A stretch of 64,000 bases of DNA from Labedaea rhizosphaerae (GCF_004362825.1 NZ_SNXZ01000009.1:1-64000); one strand, 5' to 3'. Shown: positions 25,445-34,253, counted from the stretch's first letter. The notes: generated from the sequence alone by a model not told the origin. Translations and numbers: made by a program.

Positions 25445-25458
25445 TGAACAATTGTTCA
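25445..25458. promoter_or_regulatory. Perfect palindrome TGAACAATTGTTCA between divergent genes
   Basis: This 14-bp perfect palindrome is unusually AT-rich for the region and lies between GH88 (start 25392) and the DinB-like gene (start 25481). For the plus gene, TAGGTT at 25468-25473 is 7 bases before GTG (leaderless), which puts the palindrome over the -35 position. It is a good candidate repressor operator; no regulator is encoded next to it. Confidence 0.55.
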
Positions 25459-25480
25459 GCGGGGTGGTAGGTTCGCGGTC

Positions 25481-26101
25481 GTGATCACCGATGACTACTT
25501 GGCGGCCGCGCGGGCCGCGGTGCGGCTGGTGCGCGACCCGGCCGTGGCGAAGGCGTGGGACGAGATGAGCGCGTTGGCGGAGTTCCGCGTGTCGGGACTC
25601 GTGGGCCACCTGTCGAACCAGGTCGTGTCGATCCCGGATGCGTTGACGGCGCCGGCGCCGACCGAACCGCTGGTGCCGGTGCTCTACGGGCAGGTGGAGT
25701 GGATCGGCGCCGACCTGGACGCCGACATCAACGTCATGATCCGCGAGGGGTCGGAGCGGCTGGCCGAGGGTGGCGCCGACGCGGTGGCCGACCGGATGGA
25801 CGCGGCGATCGCCGAGTTGCCCGCCCTGTTCGGCGACCTCGACCGCCCGGTGAAGACACGCTGGATGCGGTCGGCGGTCACCGTGTCCGACCTGCTGCTG
25901 ACCCGGCTGATGGAGCTGGCCGTGCACAGCGACGACCTCGCGGTGAGCGTGTCCGTCGAGACGCCGGAGCTGCCGCTGTCCGCGACCGAGGCGGTGGTGG
26001 ACCTGTTGTCCCGGTTGGCGATCATGCGCCACGGCCCGGTCGCGGTGCTGCGTGGGCTCAGCCGCGCCGAACGCGCGCCCGAGACGTTCACGGCTTTCTA
26101 G
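25481..26101 (+). CDS. DinB/mycothiol-dependent maleylpyruvate isomerase-like protein
   Basis: A 206-residue four-helix-bundle protein of the DinB_2/MDMPI_N superfamily. GLVGHLSNQ and ELAVHSDDLA carry the conserved His residues of the metal site. Members include mycothiol-dependent isomerases and S-transferases; most, including this one, have no assigned reaction. The GTG start at 25481 fits a leaderless promoter. It is monocistronic. Confidence 0.78.
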   Translation: MITDDYLAAARAAVRLVRDPAVAKAWDEMSALAEFRVSGLVGHLSNQVVSIPDALTAPAPTEPLVPVLYGQVEWIGADLDADINVMIREGSERLAEGGADAVADRMDAAIAELPALFGDLDRPVKTRWMRSAVTVSDLLLTRLMELAVHSDDLAVSVSVETPELPLSATEAVVDLLSRLAIMRHGPVAVLRGLSRAERAPETFTAF

Positions 26102-26131
26102 ACCGTACGTCGAGCACGTGTCCGAACCGTC

Positions 26132-26200
26132 GTGAGCCGGCTGATCCTGCTGTGCGGGCCGCCCGGCTCCGGCAGATGGGACGAACTCGGTCAGTCCTGA
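26132..26200 (+). pseudogene. Relic of a P-loop NTPase (first 14 codons only)
   Basis: GTG at 26132 encodes VSRLILLCGPPGSGR, then WDELGQS and a stop. The opening is a hydrophobic strand running straight into a Walker A motif (GPPGSGK[ST]), as in AAA or kinase genes, but the Lys position is Arg and the reading is lost at once. It ends inside the 3' end of the opposing GntR gene. This looks like a truncated 5' remnant left by a deletion when the next island was joined (inference). The similarity is short, so chance cannot be excluded. Confidence 0.4.
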
Positions 26201-26865
26201 GCGGCCCAGATGCCGCGCACGTGGCCGATGTGGCGGCGCATCAGGTCTTCCGCGCCCGCCGCGTCGCCGGCCTGGATCAGGTCGAGCAGTTCCGAGTGCT
26301 CGTGCGAGGACGGGACGAGCTGGTCGCGTTCGGCCAGCGAGCGCAGGCCGTAGATGCGGGAGCGCGACCGCAGCGACCGGACCGTGTCGACCAGGTACGG
26401 GTTGCCGGCCAGGCTCAGCAGGCCCAGGTGGAACTCCATGTCGATGGTCACGTGGGCGACCAGGTCACCGCGGCGGGCGGCGTCCTCGATCCCGGCGGCG
26501 AGCGGGCGCAGCCGGTCGATGTCCGCGGCCGCGACCCCGCGCCGGGTGAGTTCCGCGACGGTCGGGATCTCGATCAGCGCGCGCAGCGCGGTGAGGTCGT
26601 CCAGTTCCTTGTCGGACAGTTCGGTGACGCGGAAACCCTTGTTGCGCATGGTTTCCACGAGTCCTTCGCGGACCAGGTCGAGCATGGCCTCGCGGACCGG
26701 GGTCGCCGAGACACCGAACTGTTCGGCCAGGCTCGGCGCCGAGTACACCACGCCCGGGCGCAGCTCCCCGGAGATCACCGCGCCCCGCAGTGTCTCGACC
26801 AGTTCCTCGCGCAGGTTGCGCCGGGCACGCAACGACGGCAGGTGCGGCCGGTCTTCCACAGTCAT
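26191..26865 (-). CDS. GntR-family regulator (FadR subfamily) of the hydroxyproline island
   Basis: A 224-residue protein with an N-terminal winged helix (ELVETLRGAVISGELRPG, APSLAEQFGVSATPVREAMLDLVREGLVE) and a C-terminal all-helical FCD effector domain with metal-type histidines (DMEFHLGLL, SSHEHSELLDLI, RRHIGHV). FCD regulators usually bind small carboxylates. ATG 26865 has GGAGGA upstream. It lies 28 bases downstream of the epimerase in the same direction, so it is part of the operon it probably controls. The inverted GTGCAATRTYACA boxes at 28827 and 28871 are the likely operator (inference). Confidence 0.9.
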   Translation of the reverse strand: MTVEDRPHLPSLRARRNLREELVETLRGAVISGELRPGVVYSAPSLAEQFGVSATPVREAMLDLVREGLVETMRNKGFRVTELSDKELDDLTALRALIEIPTVAELTRRGVAAADIDRLRPLAAGIEDAARRGDLVAHVTIDMEFHLGLLSLAGNPYLVDTVRSLRSRSRIYGLRSLAERDQLVPSSHEHSELLDLIQAGDAAGAEDLMRRHIGHVRGIWAAQD

Positions 26866-26893
26866 GCGATCTTCCTCCGAGCGTCACCGTACG

Positions 26894-27895
26894 TCACAGC
26901 TCGAAGCCTTCGGGGAAGGGATCGCTGGGGTCGAGGAAGTGTTGTCCGATGCCGGTGACCCACGCACTGCCGGTGATGGTCGGCGTGACGGTGGTCAGGT
27001 CGCCGAGCGTGCCCTGCTCGATGAGCCGCCCGGTGAAGTGCGTGCCCAGCAGCGACTCGTTGTCGAAGTCCTCGTGCAGGCCGAGTTCGCCGCGGGCGTG
27101 GAGTTGCGCCATGCGCGCGCTGGTGCCGGTGCCGCAGGGGGAGCGGTCGAACCAGCCGGGGTGGATCACCATGGCGTGGCGCGAGTGCTTCGCCGTGGAG
27201 CCGGGCGCGGCCAGGTACACGTGGTGGCAGCCGGTGACCTCCGGGTGGGCGGGGTGCACGGGCTTGGCCTGCTCGTTGATCGCCTCCATGATGGACATCC
27301 CGGCGTCGAGCAGGCGCTGCTTCCCGGTCCGCTCGAACGGGATCCCGAGCTTGTCCAGTTCGACGATCGCGTAGAAGTTGCCGCCGAAGGCCATGTCGTA
27401 GGGCACGTCGCCCCACGGCTCGACCCGCACGGTCTGGTCCAGCGCCAGCGCGAACGACGGCACGTTGGCCAGGGTGACCGCCTTCGCCGCGCCGTCCTCC
27501 ACCCGCACGGACGCGGTCACCAACCCGGCGGGGGTGTCCAGGCGGATGGTGGTGACGGGCTCGGTCACCGCGACCATGCCGGTCTCGACCAGGACGGTCG
27601 CCACGCCGATCGTGCCGTGCCCGCACATGGGCAGGCACCCGGACACCTCGATGAACAGCACCCCGTAGTCGGCGTCGGGGCGGGTCGGCGGCTGCAGGAT
27701 CGCCCCGCTCATCGCCGGGTGGCCGTGCGGTTCGTTCATCAGGAACCGCCGCAGGTGGTCGAGGTTGGCCATGAAGTAGCGGCGCTTGTCGAACATGGTC
27801 GCGCCCGGCACGGTGCCGATGCCGCCGGTGACCACGCGGGTCGGCATGCCCTCGGTGTGCGAGTCGACCACGTGGATGACCCGGGAACTACGCAT
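26894..27895 (-). CDS. 4-hydroxyproline 2-epimerase (proline racemase family)
   Basis: A 333-residue protein of the proline racemase superfamily that interconverts trans-4-hydroxy-L-proline and cis-4-hydroxy-D-proline. Both catalytic cysteines are present: Cys91 (PMCGHGTIG) and Cys254 (SPCGTGTSA). Two Cys mean a racemase/epimerase; the related trans-3-hydroxyproline dehydratases have Thr at the second site. Context (deaminase, D-amino-acid oxidase subunits) favours hydroxyproline over proline. The ATG start overlaps the deaminase stop (ATGA). Confidence 0.92.
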   Translation of the reverse strand: MRSSRVIHVVDSHTEGMPTRVVTGGIGTVPGATMFDKRRYFMANLDHLRRFLMNEPHGHPAMSGAILQPPTRPDADYGVLFIEVSGCLPMCGHGTIGVATVLVETGMVAVTEPVTTIRLDTPAGLVTASVRVEDGAAKAVTLANVPSFALALDQTVRVEPWGDVPYDMAFGGNFYAIVELDKLGIPFERTGKQRLLDAGMSIMEAINEQAKPVHPAHPEVTGCHHVYLAAPGSTAKHSRHAMVIHPGWFDRSPCGTGTSARMAQLHARGELGLHEDFDNESLLGTHFTGRLIEQGTLGDLTTVTPTITGSAWVTGIGQHFLDPSDPFPEGFEL

Positions 27896-28800
27896 CAGGA
27901 CAGCCCCTCCGCCAAGGCCTTCTCCGTCGCCTGCCGCACGATCGCCTCGTGCTCGTCGGTGAGCGGGACGCGGGGCGGGCGCGCAGGACCACCGTAGCGG
28001 CCGACGATGTCCATGCTGAGCTTGATGGCCTGCACGAACTCCGTCTGGGAGTCCCAGCGCAGCAACGGGTGCAACGTGCGGTAGAGCGGCAACGCGGTCG
28101 CCAGGTCACCGTCACGAGCGGCCTTCCACAGCCGCACGCACGCGTCGGGGAACGCGTTCGGATAGCCCGACACCCAGCCCGGCGACCCGGCGATGGCCAG
28201 TTCCAGGGCCACGTCGTCGCTGCCGGCGAGCACGTCCAGGCCGGGCGCCGCCTCGGTGATCCGGTAGAGGCGCCGCACGTCGCCGGAGAACTCCTTCACC
28301 GCGACGATCAGGCCCTCGCCGTGCAGTTCGGCCAGCAGGTCGGGCACGAGGTCGACCTTGGTGTCGAACGGGTTGTTGTAGGCCACGACCGGCAGCCCGG
28401 CCTTCGCGACCTCGCGGTAGTGCCCGATCACGGCGCGGCGGTCGGCGCGGTAGGCGTTGGGCGGCAACAACATCACCACCGGTGCCCCCGCTTCGGCGGC
28501 CTGTTCGGCCCACCGGCGAGCCTCGGCCGCGCCGTAGGCGGCGACGCCGGGCATGACCGTGAAGCCGGCGGGCGCCGCTTCGATCGCGGTGGTGACCACG
28601 CGGGCGCGTTCGTCGGGGGTGAGGGTCTGGTACTCGCCGAGCGAGCCGTTGGGGACGACGCCGTCGCAGCCGTTCGCGGCCAGCCACCGCACGTGCTCGG
28701 CGTAGCCGTCGAAGTCGGCCGCCAGGTCATCAGTTCGGTCGTCACTGCGCAGGGGGAGCGCGGTGGCGACAAGAACACCGTGCCAAGCGGGGGTCGTCAT
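27895..28800 (-). CDS. DHDPS-family 1-pyrroline-4-hydroxy-2-carboxylate deaminase
   Basis: A 301-residue TIM-barrel lyase of the dihydrodipicolinate synthase/N-acetylneuraminate lyase family. The Schiff-base Lys169 (VAVKEFSGD) and Tyr141 (VVAYNNPF) are in place. In this setting the expected reaction is deamination of 1-pyrroline-4-hydroxy-2-carboxylate, made by the D-hydroxyproline oxidase, to alpha-ketoglutarate semialdehyde. ATG at 28800 follows GGAGG by 7 bases. It is first in the operon deaminase, epimerase, regulator. A lysine-biosynthetic role is unlikely given the neighbours. Confidence 0.88.
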   Translation of the reverse strand: MTTPAWHGVLVATALPLRSDDRTDDLAADFDGYAEHVRWLAANGCDGVVPNGSLGEYQTLTPDERARVVTTAIEAAPAGFTVMPGVAAYGAAEARRWAEQAAEAGAPVVMLLPPNAYRADRRAVIGHYREVAKAGLPVVAYNNPFDTKVDLVPDLLAELHGEGLIVAVKEFSGDVRRLYRITEAAPGLDVLAGSDDVALELAIAGSPGWVSGYPNAFPDACVRLWKAARDGDLATALPLYRTLHPLLRWDSQTEFVQAIKLSMDIVGRYGGPARPPRVPLTDEHEAIVRQATEKALAEGLS

Positions 28801-28826
28801 TGAAATCCTCCAGAACGTCAGGGCGA

Positions 28827-28883
28827 GTGCAATATTACATGGCATTGGATTGACTGGCAGCGTTGTGGTGTGTGACATTGCAC
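28827..28883. promoter_or_regulatory. Pair of inverted GTGCAATRTYACA boxes in the divergent promoter
   Basis: GTGCAATATTACA at 28827-28839 (plus) and GTGCAATGTCACA on the minus strand at 28871-28883 match at 11 of 13 positions and face each other between the divergent deaminase and carrier genes. They are AT-rich against the local background. They are the most likely operator for the FadR-type regulator at 26191-26865, controlling both arms of the island. Confidence 0.6.
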
Positions 28884-28886
28884 TGC

Positions 28887-30314
28887 ATGGACGATGTCGC
28901 TGAGGTCAGAGGAACCACCTTCTCCTCGGCCGAGCTTGCCGCCCGGCTCGACCGGTTACCGGTGTCGCGTTTCCACTACCGGCTGCTCGCCGCGGGCGGC
29001 CTCGGGTACACCTTCGACGCGATGGACGGCGCGATCGTCGCGTTCATCATGCCGCCCGTCACCAAGCAGTGGCACCTGTCCTCGCTGGAAACCGGCGTGC
29101 TGGGCAGCAGCCTGCTGATCGGATTCCTGTTCGGCGCGTTCTTCGCCGGCGTGCTCGGCGACCGCATCGGCCGCAAGAAGGTCATGGTCAGCGCGCTGGG
29201 CCTGTACTGCGTCGCCAGCGTCGTGGCCGCGTTCGCGCCCACGTTCTGGGTGCTGTTCGTGGCCCGGGTGATCGCCGGCGTCGGCACCGGCGCGGAGAGC
29301 GCGATCATCGCGCCATACCTCTCGGAGTTCGTGCCGACCCGGGTGCGCGGGCGCTACATCGGCTCGCTCGCCGGGTTCTTCGCCTTCGGGTTCGTCTTCG
29401 CGAGCCTGCTCGGCTACTTCATCGTGCGGTCGAGCCCCGACGGCTGGCGCTGGGTGCAGCTGATCACCGCCGTGCCGATCGTCATGCTGCTGTGGTGGCG
29501 GCGCTCGCTGCCCGAATCACCGCGTTACCTGCACGTCCAAGGGCGTACGGCGGAAGCCGAGAAGATCGTGCGCGACGTCGAGGACTCGGTGCGCGCCTCG
29601 ACCGACAAGCCGCTGCCGCCGGCGAGCTCCGTGCCGGCCGAGACCGAGGCGCCGGTGCCGCACGGGCGCATCCTGGACAACCTCAAGGCGCTGTTCCAAG
29701 GCGGGCTGCGGCGCACCACGTTCACCACCTGGGTCTACTGGTTCGTCGCGATCTTCACCTACTACGGCTTCTTCACCTGGATCCCGTCGCTGCTGGTCAA
29801 CCGCGGCTTCGACATCTCCAAGAGCTTCGCGTTCTCGATCCTGATCTACCTGGCGCAAATCCCTGGCTACTACTCGGCGGCGTTCATCAGCGAACGGCTG
29901 GAACGCAAGTGGACGATCGTGCTCTACCTCTCCGGCGGCGCGGTCGCCGCCTGGGCGCTGGCCAACGCCGGGTCCAGCACCGAGATCCTGGTGTGGGGCA
30001 TGGTCCTGTCGTTCTTCATGAACGGCAACGCCGCGCTCGAGTACACCTACACCTCCGAGATCTACCCGACGGCCATCAGGACCACCGGCCTCGGCGTCGC
30101 TTCCGCGCTCGGCCGGGTCGGCGGGGTGATCGCGCCGCTGCTGATCGGGTTCTCCTACTCGAGCGTCGGTTTCGGTGGCGTCTTCGCCATGTTGCTGGTG
30201 TTGTTGGTGCTGGGCGCCGTTGTGGTCGCGGTCTTCGGCCAGCGCACCAACGGCCGGTCGCTGGAACAGATCGGCCGGGACACGATCGGTGTGGAGAGGA
30301 GCACGCGTGGCTGA
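28887..30314 (+). CDS. MFS transporter, metabolite:proton symporter type, probably for hydroxyproline or its peptides
   Basis: A 475-residue major-facilitator protein with 12 predicted helices, the inter-helix 2-3 motif GDRIGRKKVM, a long central cytoplasmic loop (about 235-265) and RWRRSLPESPRY-like features of the sugar/carboxylate symporter group (WWRRSLPESPRYL). It is first in the plus-strand arm of the hydroxyproline island, so the substrate is probably hydroxyproline or a Hyp-containing peptide (inference). ATG 28887 has no good ribosome site, and a start further upstream is not excluded. The stop overlaps the amidohydrolase start by 8 bases. Confidence 0.88.
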   Translation: MDDVAEVRGTTFSSAELAARLDRLPVSRFHYRLLAAGGLGYTFDAMDGAIVAFIMPPVTKQWHLSSLETGVLGSSLLIGFLFGAFFAGVLGDRIGRKKVMVSALGLYCVASVVAAFAPTFWVLFVARVIAGVGTGAESAIIAPYLSEFVPTRVRGRYIGSLAGFFAFGFVFASLLGYFIVRSSPDGWRWVQLITAVPIVMLLWWRRSLPESPRYLHVQGRTAEAEKIVRDVEDSVRASTDKPLPPASSVPAETEAPVPHGRILDNLKALFQGGLRRTTFTTWVYWFVAIFTYYGFFTWIPSLLVNRGFDISKSFAFSILIYLAQIPGYYSAAFISERLERKWTIVLYLSGGAVAAWALANAGSSTEILVWGMVLSFFMNGNAALEYTYTSEIYPTAIRTTGLGVASALGRVGGVIAPLLIGFSYSSVGFGGVFAMLLVLLVLGAVVVAVFGQRTNGRSLEQIGRDTIGVERSTRG

Positions 30315-31521
30315 CCTGGTTCTCCGGCACGTCGACGTCGTCCACCCCGCGACCGCGCGGGTCGAGCGCGACCGGCGCATCACCTTGCGCGACGGACGGA
30401 TCGCCGCGCTCGAAGCGGACGACACCGCCGGCCTCGACGACGCCGAATTCGACGGGACCGGGCTGTTCGCGCTGCCCGGCCTGATCGACTGCCACGTGCA
30501 CGTCAACGCGATGACCGCGGACCTCGGGTCCATCGTGGACGAATCACCGGCCTACGTGGCGGCGCGCGCGTCGCAGATCCTGCGCGGGATGCTCGAGCGC
30601 GGGTTCACCACCGTCCGCGACGTCGGTGGCGCGGACTTCGGGCTGGCCGCCGCGGTCGACGAAGGGATCTTCGCCGGGCCACGGATCTTCTTCTGCGGCA
30701 AGGCGTTGTCGCAGACCGGCGGCCACGGCGACGGCCGCCCGCGCGGCCGTGACATGCACGACCCCGCCTACACCCGGCCCGTGCTCGGCCGCATCGCCGA
30801 CGGCGTGGCGGGGGTGCGCGCCGCGGCACGCGACGAGATCCGCCGCGGCGCGCACCACCTGAAGGTCATGATCTCCGGCGGGTGCGCCAGCCCGACCGAC
30901 CGCATCGACTCGCTGCAGTTCTCCGACGAAGAACTACGCGCCATCGTCGACGAGGCCGCGCGCGCCGGCCTCTACTGCGCCGGGCACGCCTACACCGCCG
31001 CCGCGGTCAACCGCGGCCTGGCGCTGGGATTCCGCAGCATCGAGCACGGCAACCTGCTCGACGAGACCTCCATCGAGCTGTTCCTGGCCCACGACGCGTT
31101 CTACGTGCCGACGCTGATCACCTACGTCGCGCAGGTCGAGGCCGGCGCCGAGCTGGACATCGCCGCCGACCAGCTGGCCAAGGTCGACCAGGTCCTCGAC
31201 GGCGGCCTGCGTGCACTGGAACTCGCCGACCGGGCCGGGGTGAAGATCGCGTTCGGCACCGACCTGCTCGGCGCCATGCACCGGCGCCAGTGCGACGAGT
31301 TCCGGCTGCGGGCCAAGGTGCAGCGCCCCGAAGCGGTACTGCGTGGCGCCACCACCATCGCGGCGGAACTGTTGCGCCGCGACGACCTCGGCGTCTTCGC
31401 GCCCGGCGCGGTCGGCGACGTCGTGCTCGCGCGCGGCAACCCGCTCGCCGACGTCGAGCTCCTCGCCGACCCGGGCCGCGCCATCGCCGCCGTGGTCAAG
31501 GACGGGCGGCTGGTGGCGTGA
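30307..31521 (+). CDS. Metal-dependent amidohydrolase, prolidase/imidazolonepropionase-like
   Basis: A 404-residue amidohydrolase-superfamily TIM barrel with two metals. Visible ligands are DCHVHV (about 60), the carboxylated-Lys motif HHLKVMISGG, CAGHAYTAAAVN, SIEHGN and the catalytic Asp in FGTDLLG. The group around Sgx9260b/Cc2672 hydrolyses Xaa-Pro dipeptides and N-acyl amino acids. In a hydroxyproline operon it probably frees Pro or Hyp from dipeptides (inference). GTG at 30307 has GAGAGGAG upstream and overlaps the carrier gene. Confidence 0.85.
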   Translation: MADLVLRHVDVVHPATARVERDRRITLRDGRIAALEADDTAGLDDAEFDGTGLFALPGLIDCHVHVNAMTADLGSIVDESPAYVAARASQILRGMLERGFTTVRDVGGADFGLAAAVDEGIFAGPRIFFCGKALSQTGGHGDGRPRGRDMHDPAYTRPVLGRIADGVAGVRAAARDEIRRGAHHLKVMISGGCASPTDRIDSLQFSDEELRAIVDEAARAGLYCAGHAYTAAAVNRGLALGFRSIEHGNLLDETSIELFLAHDAFYVPTLITYVAQVEAGAELDIAADQLAKVDQVLDGGLRALELADRAGVKIAFGTDLLGAMHRRQCDEFRLRAKVQRPEAVLRGATTIAAELLRRDDLGVFAPGAVGDVVLARGNPLADVELLADPGRAIAAVVKDGRLVA

Positions 31522-32663
31522 CCCGCTCCGACGTGTCCGACGTGATCGTCATCGGCGCCGGGATGGTCGGGGCGATGACCGCCTACCACTGCGCCGCCGC
31601 CGGGTTGCGGGTCACGGTGCTCGAACGCGACGCGGTCGCCGGCGGCACCACGTCCGCGTGCGAGGGCAACATCCTGGTGTCGGACAAGGAACCCGGGCCT
31701 GAGCTGGATCTGGCGTTGCTGTCCATCCGGCGGTGGCAGGAGCTCGCCGATGAGCTGGGGGCGGACAGCCTGGAGTACCAGGCCAAGGGTGGTGTCGTGG
31801 TCGCCATGTCCGACGACACCGGCGCCGGGCTCACCGCCTTCACCGCGTCGCAGCGCGCCGCGGGCATCGACGCCCAGGACGTCTCCAGCGCACAACTGCG
31901 GGAGCGGGAACCGAACCTGTCGCCGGACGCGCGCTCCGGCGCGTACTACCCGCAGGACGCGCAGGTGCAGCCCATGCTCGCCACCGCGCGGCTGCTGCGT
32001 GCGGTGCGGGACCTGGGCGGGACCGTGCGCACCGGCACCGAGGTCACCGGGTTCGTCGAGCGCGGCGTGGCGACCAGCGCCGGGATCGTGCACGCCGAGC
32101 ACGTCGTCAACGCCGCGGGGACGTGGGCCGGGCAGGTGTCCGAGCTCGCCGGCGCCCCCGTGCCGGTGTTGCCGCGCAAGGGATTCATCCTCGTCACCGA
32201 GCCGCTGCCCCGGACGATCCGGCACAAGGTCTACACCGCCGAGTACGTCGCCAACGTGGCCAGCAGCGACGCCGGGCTCGAGACCTCCGTCGTCGTGGAG
32301 GGCACCAAGGCCGGCACGGTGCTGATCGGCGCCAGCCGTGAACGCGTCGGGTTCGACCGGTCGATGTCGCTGCCGGTCGTGCGCAAGCTGGCCGCGCAGG
32401 CCATCGAGGTCTTCCCGTTCCTCGCCGACGTGGCCTTGCTGCGCAGCTACCTGGGGTTCCGGCCCTACTGCCCGGACCACCTGCCGGTGCTCGGTCCCGA
32501 CCCACGCGTGCCGGGACTGGTGCACGCCTGCGGCCACGAGGGGGCGGGCATCGGGCTCGCCGCCGGCACCGGGCACCTCATCGCGCAGGTGCTCACCGGC
32601 AAAGAACCGGACCTGGACCTGACCCCGTTCCGGCCGCACCGATTCGAGGAGGCCCCGGCGTGA
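31518..32663 (+). CDS. D-hydroxyproline oxidase, small FAD subunit (DAO family)
   Basis: A 381-residue FAD-dependent oxidoreductase of the DAO/glycine-oxidase type. The Rossmann motif VIVIGAGMVGAMTAYH is at the N-terminus, and GFRPYCPDHLPVLGP and CGHEGAGIGLAAGTG near the C-terminus contact FAD. In the heteromeric D-hydroxyproline dehydrogenases and hydrogen cyanide synthase HcnABC this is the substrate-oxidising subunit. It oxidises cis-4-hydroxy-D-proline to 1-pyrroline-4-hydroxy-2-carboxylate. Start and stop both overlap neighbours (GTGA). Confidence 0.9.
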   Translation: MTRSDVSDVIVIGAGMVGAMTAYHCAAAGLRVTVLERDAVAGGTTSACEGNILVSDKEPGPELDLALLSIRRWQELADELGADSLEYQAKGGVVVAMSDDTGAGLTAFTASQRAAGIDAQDVSSAQLREREPNLSPDARSGAYYPQDAQVQPMLATARLLRAVRDLGGTVRTGTEVTGFVERGVATSAGIVHAEHVVNAAGTWAGQVSELAGAPVPVLPRKGFILVTEPLPRTIRHKVYTAEYVANVASSDAGLETSVVVEGTKAGTVLIGASRERVGFDRSMSLPVVRKLAAQAIEVFPFLADVALLRSYLGFRPYCPDHLPVLGPDPRVPGLVHACGHEGAGIGLAAGTGHLIAQVLTGKEPDLDLTPFRPHRFEEAPA

Positions 32664-32926
32664 GGTTCACCTTCGACGGCAAGGCGATCCCCGCCGAACC
32701 CGGGCAGTCCATCGGCGCCGCGTTGATCGCCGCCGGGCACCGGTCGTGGCGGCGCACCCGCATCGACGCCGCGCCCCGTGGGATCTTCTGCGGCATCGGC
32801 ATCTGCCACGACTGCCTGGTCACCGTGGACGGCGCCGCCAACCGCAGGGCCTGCCTCGTCGAAGCCGCCGAGGACATGCGGGTCACCACGCAAGAAGGAG
32901 CGGGCCGTGCCGAACTCGAGTGCTGA
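32660..32926 (+). CDS. D-hydroxyproline oxidase, [2Fe-2S] subunit
   Basis: An 88-residue ferredoxin-like protein. The cysteines CGIGICHDC followed by C after 12 residues (ANRRAC) give the CX4CX2CXnC plant-type [2Fe-2S] pattern. It equals the HcnA/gamma subunit that passes electrons between the two flavin subunits. It overlaps the subunit genes on both sides, by 4 and 20 bases. Confidence 0.92.
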   Translation: MRFTFDGKAIPAEPGQSIGAALIAAGHRSWRRTRIDAAPRGIFCGIGICHDCLVTVDGAANRRACLVEAAEDMRVTTQEGAGRAELEC

Positions 32927-34253
32927 GCGCAACGAGTACGACGTGGCGGTGATCGGCGCCGGCCCCGCGGGACTTGCCGCCGCGGCTGCCGCGGCCGACA
33001 CCGGCGTGTCAGTAGCGTTGGTGGATTCAGGTCCACGCCCGGGTGGCCAGTACTGGCGCCACCGCACCGGCGACGACGGAACACACCACCACGACTGGGC
33101 CGAGTTCACCCGGCTGCGGGCCCGGATACGCGAGGTCGACCACCTCGCCGAGCACGCGGTCTGGCACATCGAGCCCGGCTTCACCGTGCACGCCACCGGC
33201 CGTGACCCTGTTCGGGCGCGACGGCTGGTGCTCGCGCCCGGCGCCCACGACCGGCAACTGCCGTTCCCCGGCTGGACCCTGCCCGGCGTCTACACCGCGG
33301 GCGGCGTGCAGGCGCTGCTCAAGGGGCACGGTGTGCTCGCGGGAAAGCGGATCGTCGTGGCCGGGACCGGGCCGTTCCTGCTGGCCGTGGCTGCCGGACT
33401 GCTCGACGCGGGCGCCGGCGTGGCGGGGGTCTTCGAGGCCGGAACGCCCGCCGGGTTCGCACGCCACCCGCTGGCCGTGGCCGGTGCGCTGGGCAAGCTG
33501 GGCGAAGGCGCGGGCTACCTGCGCGTGGTGGGCAGGCGATACCGGACCCGGACCATGGTGATCGCCGCCCACGGCACCGGCGAGTTGAGCGGCGTGACCG
33601 TCGCGAAGGTCGACGCCAACTGGCAGGTCGTGCCCGGCACCGAACGCGACGTGGCCTGCGACGCGCTCGCCGTCGGCTACGGGTTCACGCCGCAGCTGGA
33701 ACTGCCGCTGCAGCTGGGTTGTGCGACCCGGCTCGACGCCGACGGCAGCCTCGTCGCCACCGCCGACGACCGTCAGATGTCCACTGTGGAGGGTGTGTTC
33801 CTCGCCGGAGAGGTGTGCGGGGTCGGCGGGTCCGCGCTCGCGGTCACCGAAGGGTTGATCGCCGGGCGGCACGCCGCCGGGGTCAGCGCCGGATCGCGGC
33901 TCCTGCGCCGGCGCCGCGCGCAGCGCCGCTTTGCCGGGGCCCTGCACCAGGCGTTCCCGCTGCGCCGTGGCTGGCTGGATCGCGTCGGCGCGGACACCGT
34001 GGTGTGCCGGTGCGAGGAAGTGCGCCACCGCGCGGTCACGGCCGCCGTCGACGACCTCGGCGCCACCGACCCGCGGACGGTGAAACTGCTCGCCCGGCCC
34101 GGAATGGGGCTGTGCCAAGGCCGCGTGTGCGGGTTCGCCACGGCGTGCGTGGTCGCCGACCGGCTCGGCCGCACCCTCATCGAAGCCGACCTGCGGGGCC
34201 TGGCCGCCCGGCCGGTCGCGCAGCCGGTGACGCTGGGCGAGCTCGCCGGATGA
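32907..34253 (+). CDS. D-hydroxyproline oxidase, large NAD(P)/FAD-type subunit
   Basis: A 448-residue pyridine-nucleotide-disulfide-oxidoreductase-like flavoprotein. The FAD motif is VAVIGAGPAGLAAAAAA, followed by a second nucleotide fold (IVVAGTGPFLLAVAAG) and a BFD-like [2Fe-2S] C-terminus (VCRCEEV and CQGRVC). It equals the HcnB/alpha subunit. GTG 32907 follows AAGAAGGAG by 6 bases, a strong ribosome site lying inside the upstream gene. Confidence 0.92.
   Translation: MPNSSAERNEYDVAVIGAGPAGLAAAAAAADTGVSVALVDSGPRPGGQYWRHRTGDDGTHHHDWAEFTRLRARIREVDHLAEHAVWHIEPGFTVHATGRDPVRARRLVLAPGAHDRQLPFPGWTLPGVYTAGGVQALLKGHGVLAGKRIVVAGTGPFLLAVAAGLLDAGAGVAGVFEAGTPAGFARHPLAVAGALGKLGEGAGYLRVVGRRYRTRTMVIAAHGTGELSGVTVAKVDANWQVVPGTERDVACDALAVGYGFTPQLELPLQLGCATRLDADGSLVATADDRQMSTVEGVFLAGEVCGVGGSALAVTEGLIAGRHAAGVSAGSRLLRRRRAQRRFAGALHQAFPLRRGWLDRVGADTVVCRCEEVRHRAVTAAVDDLGATDPRTVKLLARPGMGLCQGRVCGFATACVVADRLGRTLIEADLRGLAARPVAQPVTLGELAG

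Noticed and set aside
27895-28800. DHDPS-family gene as dapA of lysine synthesis
   Set aside because: Its operon with a hydroxyproline epimerase and FadR-type regulator points to the catabolic deaminase.
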